Shown here: positions 24,021 to 34,125 of the stretch, one piece after another
How positions within the stretch are numbered: position 1 is the first letter of the stretch
Layout: each line of letters starts with the position of its first letter
Origin: Takakia lepidozioides
Lineage: Eukaryota; Streptophyta; Takakiopsida; Takakiales; Takakiaceae
Length of the DNA: 60,000 bases
NCBI GenBank assembly: GCA_030704615.1
Contig: CM060734.1
Span: 38,148,042 to 38,208,041, forward strand
Direction: 5' to 3'
Translations under genes and position numbers: made by a program
Notes under the pieces: model-generated
What the model saw: only the letters and a program-made list of their open reading frames with translations
Databases searched by the model: none
What the model was told of the DNA's origin: nothing

Positions 24021-24632
24021 GGAAATGCGGCACCGCATTTCCATAACCGGGGCAAGAACAATTTTTCCGTTTCCTGGTTTGGACATCAGAAACTGTTCGG
24101 CCGAACGGAAATGCGGTGCCGCATTTCCGTTTTCGACATGGAAGTTCTGCCGATTGCCACCTCCTTCCATGGAGGTAAATGGAAATGCGACACCGCATTC
24201 GGAGGTCGAACAAGTTATTTACATGGCTGACATGGAAATGCGGTGCCGCATTTCCATTTTGGAGATGGATGTTTTTCCAATTCCAGACCCTTCGACGGAA
24301 ATGCAGCACCGCATTGTCCAATAAGAAATTTCGATGACGGACATGGAAATGCGGTGCCGCATTCCATTGTCGAATACGAAATTTTGATTACGGACAGGGA
24401 AATGCGGTACCGCATTTCCAGAACGGACACGGACACGCATTGGCGATTGGACATGCGTGGACAAATCAAGGTCCAATATGGAAATGCGGTGCAGCATTAG
24501 GATTTCGAAGTATGGAAATGCCATGTCAAGATATGAAATGCGGTACCGCATTTCCGTTACGACCACAACAGAGGAAAGGGAGCTGCCAGAAATCGCTGCT
24601 TGGAGAAAAATGAAATGCGGTGCCGCATTTTC
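24021..24632. repeat. Array of ten 22-bp palindromes
   Basis: Units start at 24021, 24107, 24181, 24234, 24297, 24345, 24398, 24480, 24534 and 24611. The consensus is arm GGAAATGCGG, a two-base centre (CA, TG or TA), and arm CCGCATTTCC. Four units have fully complementary arms. Spacers are irregular (48-86 bp start to start) and differ in sequence apart from a frequent GACATGG before the unit. The palindromes are therefore conserved as units, not as part of a long tandem repeat. The array begins about 135 bp after the methyltransferase-like stop codon. Degenerate outliers occur at 21595, 22707 and 25785. It could hold binding sites, methylation sites or subterminal transposon repeats. Confidence 0.95.
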
Positions 24633-24907
24633 GACCTTGGGCATGGAGATGTTTCCTTTTACTCATACATGGATTTCCTTCACCGCAGGACTCTGATATC
24701 GCTGACTCTGATATATTCATGTGGACAGACACATTGTAGAAATGAGACCACAAATTGTAAACAGTGGGCCAATTACTGCAGTTCTTGAATACAATGAAAC
24801 ACAGCACACAAAAGTGAGGGACGATGAGTTGTTTTATTGATCGAACACAGTGTCTCACAATTAGCAACTCCAGACAAATCTAAGCCCTTCTACCTTCTGC
24901 ATGGGCG

Positions 24908-25486
24908 TCACCAAGTCGACGGAACTTCGATAGCACTCAAAACAAGCTCATTACTGATGCGACACCTCCAAGTAAACTGCAATGTGGTCGTTCTGGTGCC
25001 CTTGGTGGAGCTGACGACAATGTCATACCCATCAATGATACCACCATCATACATTGACAAGGTAACTGTGGGCCTCATGTGCCCGTGCGATTCGTCTTTG
25101 CAACTCAGCCGAATGTCTCCATACACTGGAAGAGCGGAGTGAACTCCACGAATATAGTTTTCCCCAGTGCCGTCCTCCCTGGTCCACTGGCAGCAGTTCC
25201 AGCGCCAAAGCAAGGCCGTGCGTGATCTGTCCGGCATCCTATTCCAGCTCGGTATATCGAGGTCAACAATTTGCAGCACCCACGGACCGCATTGACCCTC
25301 GCCCTCACCTTGCTCAAAGTGGTAATAACCCTCCAAATATTCCATTGTGCGCAAAGACTCCCGCTTGATTCCAGAAGCGTCAGTGAAAACAGAGAGCCAC
25401 ACAATGATGTCTCCTGATTCTGGTTTGAACATCGCATAATCGTGGCCATGATAAGGGCAATCAGCAGGATTGCGGCGGCATGACAT
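24908..25486 (-). CDS. Unrecognised protein A (about 192 aa), paralogue of protein B
   Basis: From ATG 25486 the frame reads MSCRRNPADCPYHGHDYAMF, SGDIIVWLSVFTDASG, RTALLWRWNCCQWTRED, VYGDIRLSC, SMYDGGIIDGYDIVV and LQFTWRCRISNELVLSAIEV to a stop at 24908. It aligns along its full length with protein B (25906-26622, opposite strand). Upstream of the ATG the homology continues for a few codons (SFAR) to an in-frame TAA where B has Ser. A may therefore have lost its N-terminus, or may start here. Cys/Trp-rich beta-strand character, no signal peptide, no family recognised. The pair is divergent, about 420 bp apart, and sits directly beyond the palindrome array. Confidence 0.5.
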   Translation of the reverse strand: MSCRRNPADCPYHGHDYAMFKPESGDIIVWLSVFTDASGIKRESLRTMEYLEGYYHFEQGEGEGQCGPWVLQIVDLDIPSWNRMPDRSRTALLWRWNCCQWTREDGTGENYIRGVHSALPVYGDIRLSCKDESHGHMRPTVTLSMYDGGIIDGYDIVVSSTKGTRTTTLQFTWRCRISNELVLSAIEVPSTW

Positions 25487-25905
25487 CCTTGCAAAAGATT
25501 AGCGGAGTATGCTCAATGACAGCAACTCGCGGATAGAGGAGGCAGCAGCGCGGTGGCTGGAAGAAGTTCAAGGACATGACAATGTGTTGCAAACGTTGCA
25601 ATTCCTCACTAACACTCCAGGGCACATTTCAATTTCCCCCCAACAGGAACCTGCACGGATGAAGATTGGTTGCTCCATGAATGTAACCGTTTCAGTTTCC
25701 TTCCGTGCCATGCAAACTATGGGCAGTAAGTGCCAGGTGGGCCTATAGCCACTCGAGACAACGAAGTCCATCCCCCCTTCGATGTAAATGCGGCGCTGAA
25801 TTTCCATCCGGGGGATGGACTTCGGTGGCAGATTTCAAACTATACCCTGTGGATGAGAAAGAGGTATAGGTTCATCCACCGCTGGCGTGATGAACACGTT
25901 ACACG

Positions 25906-26622
25906 ATGATTGGTGGGTACATGGGACCGAGATGCTCCATTATTGGAGCCCGCACTGCTCTTCCGCTTCTCATTATTTCGAAAATCAAAGAGCTTCCTTG
26001 CTGTCCCAAGGTCATTGTCATCGACATCAAAGACGTCCTAAGGTCCTCCTTTGCAAGGATGCCGTGCTTCCGGAACCGGGCTGACTACCCTTATGGAGGC
26101 TTTGATTATGCAATGTATTCGGCCACATCGGGAGACATCGTTATCTGGCACACAGTTTACACAGAAGATAGTGGTTCGAATGTGGAAACATTGTCCGCTT
26201 TTGAGTATATCCCAGGCCACTACGCCTTCGAGCGGGGTGACGATCTTGGTCTAAGGAGTCCGTGGCTCCTGTGCATCCTTGATTCCGATTTTCCTAGCTA
26301 CGACGGGCACCCATGCAGAAGAATGCGCACTGCTATGTTGTTGCGGTGGAACTGCTGCCAGTGGACGTGGGTGGACTCCATTGGAGAGACGTATACTCCT
26401 GAAGGAGTTCGCTCCTCTTCTCCATTGTATGGGGACATTTGCATTGGTGTGGACGACGAAAACGTGAAGCTTTCCATATTCGATGGTGGTATGATTGAAG
26501 GGCATGACATTGTGGTGAACATCAACAGGGGCGGTACAACGGCTGCAATCCAGTTTACCTGGAGGAGCCCGATGACTCATGAGCTAGTTTTCAGAGCAGT
26601 CGAAGTCCCATTGACAACGTGA
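25906..26622 (+). CDS. Unrecognised protein B (238 aa), paralogue of protein A
   Basis: An ATG-initiated uninterrupted frame: a 45-residue leader (CPKVIVIDIKDVLRSS), then the shared domain with DYPYGGFDYAMYSATSGDIV, EYIPGHYAFERGDD, RTAMLLRWNCCQWTWVD, LYGDICIGVDDENVKLSIFD, GGMIEGHDIVVN and IQFTWRSPMTHELVFRAVEV. Conserved between A and B: RN-ADCPY/RADYPY, SGDI(I/V), LLWRWNCCQW or LLRWNCCQW, YGDI, DGG-I-GYDIVV or DGGMIEGHDIVV, QFTWR, ELV-RA-EVP. An A/B pair keeping motifs after clear nucleotide divergence suggests selection at some stage. No domain is recognised. The neighbours (methyltransferase-like gene, palindrome array) suggest membership of the same mobile element. Confidence 0.55.
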   Translation: MIGGYMGPRCSIIGARTALPLLIISKIKELPCCPKVIVIDIKDVLRSSFARMPCFRNRADYPYGGFDYAMYSATSGDIVIWHTVYTEDSGSNVETLSAFEYIPGHYAFERGDDLGLRSPWLLCILDSDFPSYDGHPCRRMRTAMLLRWNCCQWTWVDSIGETYTPEGVRSSSPLYGDICIGVDDENVKLSIFDGGMIEGHDIVVNINRGGTTAAIQFTWRSPMTHELVFRAVEVPLTT

Positions 26623-26869
26623 CTTGTATTCAGAAGGCACAGGGCTATAGATTTGTTTGCACCATCAGTACAGTAGACGTGCTTCAAATGCAATTCATGT
26701 GGATCAATAAAAACCCCCTTGTGCCCTCTTTTTTGTTCTATTTTGTATCCATCGTTCCCAGAATGCATCATTCCTCATTTCGTTTAGGATTGGGAGTGGG
26801 GGTGGATTTCGCAAGTGGTTGGTAGGTTGAAATGGCCCCCCATTGTATAGAGCAGTATAGCAGCCCCCC

Positions 26870-27087
26870 TTTAATCTGTACCCACCTTCGGTTGACGGAG
26901 GTGACAGTGTAGCCGTAATGACAGGTAGAATATAAATTATTTGAGTCCATTTATATTTAATTTCAGTCTATTGATTCTACACTATAGTACATAATGTCGA
27001 TAGACTAATCATATTGTCTATATAATTGTTGTAATGTGTTATACGACTATTCCAATGTAAAATCTTTAGACTACAATATACATGTAT

Positions 27088-27162
<75 letters not shown>

Positions 27163-27720
27163 CACGACGTAGATACGGATTAAGTCTACGAATGTCTGTA
27201 ATCGTGTGTAGTCATTTGCATACATAGTTTTAAATGCTATTCATCTTTGCTTTGGCCTTTAAGCCACCTTCGTTTTAGGGAGGTACCCTAGATTTGGAGG
27301 TGCGCAGGGAGCTGTGTGGCCCTAATGTCAGTACTACATAATGTTAAAATATTATGTGATATGCAGTGACAGTTTAATATCTACGAAATATGTGATATTT
27401 AATCTATATTCTATGTACTGCTAGATGGATTAGTCATGACTAGATGATTATGACGAGTAACGTGTATACTTGTGTTGTATTAGTGATGATTAATGATCCA
27501 TAACTGATCCATCATATATATGCTATGTTATGATATCTGTATGTATCTCTCTGACTATGCAGATAGAAATCATATGATATGGTAATCAGATATATAAATT
27601 TTATTTAAATCTACACACTGTACACTAGTCTGCCGGCGATCAGCATCCGTCCTAGCAGCAGATATTTGCTATATTCTTTAACCTTCGTTTGACGTAGTGG
27701 GCAGTGGATGGGCTCGATTG
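26870..27720 (+). repeat. Degenerate direct repeats with ACCTTCG motif; long (AT)n inside
   Basis: Segments beginning CCCACCTTCGGTTGACGGAG (26882), GCCACCTTCGTTTTAGGGAG (27263) and AACCTTCGTTTGACGTAG (27680) are spaced about 380-415 bp apart. The first two are followed by a G-TGT-GCC-TAATG-CAG segment. A 68-bp (TA)n microsatellite occupies 27091-27158. The series precedes methyltransferase-like copy 3. The same motif flanks copy 1 at 15.4-15.7 kb. Confidence 0.45.
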
Positions 27721-27895
27721 ACTGCATGGACCTCTGTATACCAACTTTTACAATGATGTACATATTATAAGAGGAGCGTACACGCAGATTAACCTCGTAT
27801 TGTCGTTGTCTCGGGTATCTTCTTGAGGTTCATGGAATTGATCATCTACCTTTGTCGCCGAGGCTTGGACGACTGTTGACAACGACATAATTACT

Positions 27896-28764
27896 ATGTA
27901 CACAGCCGACCAGTCTGGGAATATCACCCCTGTTTGTGCATCTCTATGCCCCTGGTATCTGGACTACCCTGCCAAGGAAGGTCCGGTTGGTGAGAGACAG
28001 AAGATTGCTGCAGAGGAGGCCAAGGTTGGTAAGGACAATCCGACTGGGGCGTCCGATACTGAGAATACCCAGCGACAACAACGACGTCGAGAGGCCCTCA
28101 ACACCGCAACTGCTTTGGAAGATGAAAAGATTGCAGCTTTGGAAGCTGAAAAAGCAAAAAACAAACGGAGATAGTACATCACAGTGGGCAAGAGGAACAA
28201 GGGAGACAAAGAACAAACTGCATCTGATCATGGAGAGTCGAAACTTGCAGGAAGTGCAAATGACGGAACCTAGAACAAGAAGAAGAGAAGACATAGTAAA
28301 ACTAAAAGTGACGACATGGTCTGGGCAGCCAGGTACATTGGTTCTTCTTCTGCTGCCCCGGATTCCAAGGTTTTGTGTTTGCAGGGGGATGTAAAAACAT
28401 TGGCAACCCTCATTAAATCCGAGAAGATGGAAAAGAAGTCCTTGTTGTATTCAAACTCCAAGTTCCTTGGTGATGTCGAATGTGAGAATACTGGGACACG
28501 TAACCTTGAAACTGCGGACATGGTGTTCTGCGAGCTTCCGGACGGTCACAGTGTCGAGCCTGTTGATCCGTCATTGACCCCCTACGATGATGATGTCCCA
28601 GAGTGGAATGAGTATTCTCATGAGAACATGCTTCACGCATTTGAGATAGCGTACCAACTCATGGATGATAATGGTTGCTTCATTGTTGTGGCGCCAAGTG
28701 ATTTGCGGACGTCGATATATAGGCACATGAGGAAGAAGCAGATGAGACTGTTCAGGACGTGGCA
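27896..28764 (+). pseudogene. Beta-class DNA methyltransferase-like protein, copy 3 (N-terminal half, interrupted)
   Basis: The first frame (27896-28171) has CASLCPWYLD and a Glu/Lys-rich helix ending at a TAG. A second frame from 28316 reads VLCLQGDVKTLATLIKSEKM (like the GDxxxxL start of beta-class enzymes), ETADMVFCELPDGHSVEP (motif IV position, 28511-28558), WNEYSHENMLHAFEIAYQLM, DDNGCFIVVAP and LFRTW. Homology to copy 2 stops exactly at 28764, where CACTAGAAGCATTCGTGTC begins, so the second half with motif I was probably separated by an insertion. The DPPY tetrapeptide is replaced by ELPD, paralleling DIPD in copy 2. Confidence 0.6.
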
Positions 28765-28980
28765 CTAGAAGCATTCGTGTCTTTTCCGAATCGACTGCAT
28801 GTCCAAAACCACTGAGGGAACAACTTTGAGATGTTTGTTACTACTGCACAGTCGTAACGGATAAATTCGCATTTCTAATGGCGGATAGAAGTTGCATCAA
28901 CGACTCCGCAGTTGGCGCAATATTCGCGTCGATTTAATTCAATTACGTAAATTGCTTTAAAAAAAAAAAAAAAAAAAACA
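28765..28980 (+). mobile_element. CACTA-like end interrupting methyltransferase-like copy 3, followed by poly(A)
   Basis: CACTAGAAGCATTCGTGTC directly abuts the broken coding frame and repeats the left end at 17625. No matching TAGTG end was located downstream, so the element limit is unknown. A run of about 20 A lies at 28959-28978, which could mark a different, retrotransposed insert. Confidence 0.4.
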
Positions 28981-29584
28981 GCAATTACAAGTGGTTTTAA
29001 GCACTAGAGAACGACTCTTAACAACTAGGCATTCATTGCACACCCTATTTAAAAATGGAATTTTTATAAGTGCTCCACATAGCTCATGACGTGGAATATT
29101 TTAATGTATTTTAGGGCTTGTGTGGCTCGTAGAGATTGTTCTAATCGTCGGATGTAAAATGATCTAAGGGTGGAAGAGTAACTTTGTCCTTTGCCTGAAT
29201 TTGTCTAAGTGTTGGGAGAGGGATGGAGGCTTGAGAGAGAGACGAGCAAGTGATGCGAGAAGTATGGAGACCAAATCGAGGCCCATGTCTTGTTGTTGCA
29301 AGCGTTTATGGCGTCAAGGGCGCATTATGTGCAAATATGGGCTCTTGGCTTCCCTTTGTACCATGATTTGGTATTCTTCCTGATGATCACAAGGTTCTTG
29401 GGGGAATCAGCTTGGTCTTAGCAGCCCATATTTTAATCTCTGCCCGCTCAGCTGCACCGTGGTGGTTCTTACAAACCAATCTCACATTACCTGACTACAG
29501 TTTCAAGCAGCACGCACAAGAGGTCTTCTTGGGTTCATGGTCAGTCTAATCCGCAATGGGTCATGACACAAGGTAGAGGACAAT

Positions 29585-30480
29585 GTGGTGAGGGCAACGT
29601 CTTCTTCGAGCTATTTCAGCCTGTTTTGCCGAGATGTAGTGTCGTGGAGTGCGATGCTTGCAGGGTATGCACAGCAGGGACGTGGGATGGAGGCTTTGGA
29701 GACCTATGAAGTTGCGAAGGAGAGTTTGATAACATGGCTGAACGAGATGTTGTCTCAAGGAACACGCTGAATCTCGCAAGATATGGCTAGCATGTGTGCG
29801 GGATGAGGGCATTGGAGACATATGAGCAAATGTTGCGAGAAGGGGTGCAGCCTGACTGGGTCACGTTCATTTGTGTTTGCAATGCATGTGCAAACCTGGC
29901 AGCCCTGGAGACTTGGTAAAGGGCAAAGAGGTCCATCGTGACATCGTCAAAGCTGGAACTGTACCAGATGTAACAATACCTCGTCGACATGTATGCCAAA
30001 TGTGGGAGCATTCCCTTGTGGACAAGGAGTGTTCAACAATATGGCTGAGTGAAATGTGGTGTGGTGGAACGTGATGATCACAGGACATGCACAACATGGG
30101 CGGGGATTGCGGGTTTTGGAGACCTATGAGCAAATGATGTGGGTCTAGGGGGTGAAGTTGAGCACATTACGTTTGTTTGTGTTTGTAGTGCATGTACGAG
30201 CCTGTTAGAGAAGGGCAAAGAGGTCCATGGTTGCATCGTCAAAGATGAAATTGTGGTAGATGTCATTCTGAACATGAATACCCTTCTGGATAGGGAGTGT
30301 TCAACAATATGGCTGAGCAAAATGTGGTGTCGTGGAAAGTGATGATCGCAAGACATGCACAACAGGGGCGGGGATTGCAGGTTTTGGAGACCTATGAGCA
30401 GTTGATGTGGGAGGGGGTGAAGTCCGACCACATTACGTTCAGAGAGTTCAAATGCCTCTCCACCATGACCTTGCTTAGCT
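29585..30480 (+). pseudogene. PPR-protein pseudogene (scrambled tandem PPR motifs)
   Basis: Repeated, frame-shifted pieces of a plant PLS-type PPR array: CRDVVSWSAMLAGYAQQGRG (29620-29680), VTFICVCNACANLAALET (29860-29910), KGKEVHRDIVKAGTVPDVT, NVVWWNVMITGHAQHGRG, ITFVCVCSACTSLLEKGKEV (30165-30225), EQNVVSWKVMIARHAQQGRG (30310-30370) and EQLMWEGVKSDHITF. Four units of about 270 bp are recognisable. Stops and shifts occur between them, and IWLSE/MAEQN variants of one helix recur. No organelle transit peptide or DYW domain is seen. It is related to the minus-strand relics at 19.6 and 59.7 kb. Confidence 0.8.
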
Positions 30481-31800
30481 AACCATGCCTTGCTGATGTT
30501 GTTGTCTTGCACTTGAGTTGTTTTTGGACACTGGCTGGAACATCCACAAGGCGGCTCTGCTCGAGAGAGAAATCAGCTTGAATGCATGGGCAGATTTTGA
30601 GATCACAATCACCACTCAGAACGCTGTTCTTTGCACCGGCATGGCATGTCAGCATGCATATCAGCCCAAACTCATTACTCCATGAGCCTTCCACTGCCGG
30701 AGTGTGCCCATTCAAGCCAGATCTTCGAAACGCAGGGATGGAACGGGGTTTTGAAACCAGCATTGCCCAACTGGATACCCAATTCAGCTCCACATCTTGG
30801 TCCATTAATCTGCTGCACATTGTGAAGTTTGCTGCCCGTTCACCGCAAGTTGAAGAAGGAGTATTCTTAAAACACGGGTACTCATAATCTGAAAATGGCT
30901 CCAGCTTATGTTGCTTGAGTGCGAATATGAGTGTGGTTGGCTTGGCAGCTTTACATCTGGTCCATCCCACTCGATATGATGAGCAGGTTCAGCTTGACTT
31001 CTCTCACACAAAAGACGCTGCCAAGATGGGGTTTGCTGCCCTACTGTCGTTGTTCTGGGCTGCAACATACAATTAATCTGGCCCATGGCGAGGGGCCTTG
31101 CCTTCCACCAATCATCTGTAAGTCCTGTGAAACTGTTTTTGTGGCAATTTGTAAGCAGTGGGTAGCGATGTGGGCTGTTGTAGGATTTGATGAACTCAAT
31201 GCCGTGTACTGACAGCAACCCCTCATCTCTTATGCAAACATTCAACAAGCCAAGTTGACTGCAGAGCATATTCAGCCCCCCACGTTTCTAGTTGCCTAAT
31301 GTTCTTCATCTCCTAGGCAGAGCATTTCCAAGGTCTCCATCTGTGATGACACACTATCTTCTCATGTGGGTTCAGCTTCTGGTCTTGCTCTTGTTTTGCA
31401 CCACCCCAATGAAGGGCAGTTCCCACCTGCTTGATTCTCTCCATATGTTTGTCTTGGCAGGGTTTCCACAACCGCCTTTCCTTTTCAGACTGCCAATCAT
31501 CAGCCTCGTTCTCCAATGCTTCACTTTCTTCCCAAGTGAAGTGCTCTCCTCTTTTATGCTTCAACGTCCCTGCAGGTGTCTTTTCCTTCATCTCCCGTGG
31601 TGCTTTCGAATGAATGAGCACTGATTTGCATGTGTTGGCAACACTTACGGTGTCCCTTTCCTTGCATGCCACTGCAGGCCCGTCATTGACTTTCTTGGCA
31701 GGGAAGTCTCCTCCTTCTCCCTCATTTTCAGCTCTGTTGGTGCCCACTCACCATGCTATCAGGGCTGCATTATTTCGTGTGTGCGCCAACCAAGGGCGAT
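30481..31800. other. No convincing gene; one polar minus-strand ORF
   Basis: The best frame is minus 31747-31313 (144 aa; Lys/Glu-rich, e.g. KERDTVSVANTCKSV, GEHFTWEESEALENEADDW). It has no recognised domain. Overlapping frames on both strands make chance openness likely. Confidence 0.35.
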
Positions 31801-31803
31801 CTT

Positions 31804-33264
31804 TCACTGGTCCGATTGTTGGCAGCAACTGATTGGAGTCTTCTTGTACAGCAACTCTATTGTGTTTACACACAAGTTTTTCAGAGCCGAAGCAAAACAG
31901 GTTCCAGTAGACATATCGTTGAATAGGCTTGCATCGAACGTGTTACCCTCATTTATTGCCTGGGTTATTTTCCCAATTGTAAAGGTCTCTGATGGCACGG
32001 TTAGAGGGGGCCTACGAGGTATGTCATCTGACTGGTTGTTGGCAATATTATGAATAATTGCAATTTCAGGTGTAATCCACCATCTATGTGCGAGAGTCTT
32101 TATCATCTTGTCTCTGCTCTCGAAAATGTACAACGTGGTTTTTGGGTCATCCGTCGTGGAGGCATCCCCCAATCGCATACCCCAATTACACCTCTTCAGA
32201 CCTTTGTGAAAATGCAATGCAACAGATGTTGTCAGGGGACATGTCGTTGTGCAAAGGTGTGATTATGGATGGACATTGAGCATGATGTACAAAAACGCCC
32301 ATGCCAATTGGGTGCGATTCTATTGGAATTGAACCAGTCGGTTGACCTCCTGTATTTCCTGATCCGTCCTTCGTCGTTCCATTAACTCCATGTTATCCCG
32401 ATCATTCCCCCATTTCCTGTCGATACTCAACCATGATCGTATTTCCCCCCCCATCCACAATGTGTTTAATACCTTATTTCGACGTGGATTCAACGCAAAA
32501 TACTTTATGATAACCGAAATGATGGAACTTTACAACCAACGCCTCATTGTTATGTTGGACTTTGGTAAGCTTGACATTTGTTTCCCTGGGCGTTTTCTCT
32601 GCTATCTCCTAGGATGGAGGAATGAATTAATCCCCAACCCGTCTAACCCTCCGAATTATACCATACCCTCCACGTTTGGGCGTGTCGAGTTGTTGTACTT
32701 GTGCGTTTGTGGATATGTATCTCACGTTCAATGCCACATCCGCGGACGAGGACCCTGCCTTCCATGGGAGTGATTTTGTACGTCGTTTGGCGTGGGCTTT
32801 TGCCATGTCAGATCACCAATCCACAAACAACTCTCCTCCGAAGTTGGCATGCAACCTTCAGCTACATGTGTTCTCGTAACAAACTTGTCCATGGTTTGCC
32901 TCAGATTCTATGTAGCATCATGGGCCCGGTCTTCCATCCATTTCGTGAACTGGAAGTTTACCCTGTCCTCCTCTTATTCATCCCCGGCCAAAGCCTCCCT
33001 CATTCTCATCTCTATATTGTGCTGGAATCTAAGGAAACCCTCATTCCTATGTGGGACATACAAAAGATTTAAACGCATTATGTCATTGTCCTTCAAATAA
33101 TCCAGCACTACTTACTTCACCACCTTCACTGCCTCTGCACTTGGATAGTTTTTTTGTTGACCTGACTCTCTCGTTCATGTGCATGTTTACGCTTCCTACC
33201 TATACGCCCATTTCCCGAGGAACCCCCTGATACTGCGTTCGAAGCAATGTTTCCGGACATGATG
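31804..33264 (-). pseudogene. Unrecognised degraded gene behind hairpin array 3
   Basis: On the minus strand an ATG at about 33264 opens MSGNIASNAVSGGSSGNGR, IGRKRKHAHERE (NLS-like). After stops and shifts come LKDNDIMRLNLLYVPHRNEG, FLRFQHNIEMRMREALAGDE and VNFQFTKWMEDRAHDAT, then TRTHVAEGCMPTSEESC, and finally the 137-residue frame 32217-31804. A TATA box lies about 290 bp upstream and array 3 beyond it, the same layout as the hAT gene at 6.4 kb. The protein shows no BED or hAT signature, so it may be a second element-encoded protein or a different superfamily using the same arrays. Confidence 0.4.
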
Positions 33265-33443
33265 AAAGTACTCTGCGGAATAGATGCGGCTTCGTATCGG
33301 AAACTACACCCAGACTATTTGATAACCTTATATACTAGCGAAACAATTTCCTCACCCTCTATTGGTATAGAACCCAAAGCAAACTATCTCCCGCAGTCCC
33401 AGGGAAAAAAAAGCAAAAACTCCTCTCCCACACAAATCCACTT

Positions 33444-33460
33444 CCCCCCCCCCCCCCCCC
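33444..33460. repeat. Poly(C) tract
   Basis: A run of 17 C lies between the TATA box and the putative gene start on the minus strand. Length is prone to sequencing error. Confidence 0.8.
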
Positions 33461-33552
33461 ACGGCTCAGTCCTGGCCACCAGAGTTGAAACTCCAATAAG
33501 CCCCAAAACCGCACTCACAGAGAGGGAAAAAAGTGGGTTGGGAATGGGGGGT

Positions 33553-33561
33553 AGGCCCTTA
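33553..33561 (-). promoter_or_regulatory. Probable TATA box behind hairpin array 3
   Basis: On the minus strand TATATAAGG stands about 80 bp from the array and about 290 bp before the ATG at 33264. It is the same octamer and the same position relative to the array as at 6059-6067. Confidence 0.45.
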
Positions 33562-33636
33562 TATACTACCTGGAGAGGCCTGCTTTGAGCGGCACGCGAC
33601 CGCCTTTGTTGCCCATTCGTGCCTCGCCACGTGACC

Positions 33637-34125
33637 AGGTAGTGGTCGCACCTATGGGTGTCCGCAGCTAATAACAAAACAAAAAATCTACCGCGACCCC
33701 CCCTTGCTAGTGGTTGCACTCTTAAAAAACAAAACGAAAATGTGCGACCCCCCCTAAGCGGTCGCACCTAATAACAAAAAAGAAAAATTCTACGACCACC
33801 ACCGGCTGGTGGTCGCACCCATTTAAGACATAATTAAAAATGTGCGACCACCCCCTGCTGGTGGTCGCACCTATTTTGAAAAAATGAAAATGCTACAACC
33901 ACCACCTGCTGGTGGTCGCACCCAATTTAAAAATAAATAAAAATGTGTGACCACCCTCTGCTTGTGGTCGCACCTATTAAAAAAAAATGAAAATGCTGCG
34001 ACCACTACATGTTGGTGGTCACACCCATTTAAAAAATAACTAAAAATGTGCAACCACCCCCTTCTGGTGGTCGCACCTATTTAAAGAGAAGAAAATTGTG
34101 CAACCAACTGTTGCTGACGGTCGCA
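33637..34125 (-). repeat. Hairpin-repeat array 3 (about 10 units)
   Basis: Arms GCGACCACC and GGTGGTCGC with loops such as CCCTGCT, period about 48-50 bp, spacer ACCTATTTAAAAAATGAAAAT. The orientation equals array 2 and is opposite to array 1. Read on the minus strand it is array-TATA-gene, like array 1. Several units are eroded at one arm. Confidence 0.93.

Noticed and set aside
24021-24632. Palindrome array as a series of transcription terminators or small hairpin RNAs
   Set aside because: No U-tract follows the palindromes, the host is eukaryotic, and no transcript evidence exists. A DNA-binding dyad is a simpler reading.
27036-27227. ORF with alternating Tyr-Ile residues
   Set aside because: It is only the translation of the (TA)n microsatellite at 27091-27158.
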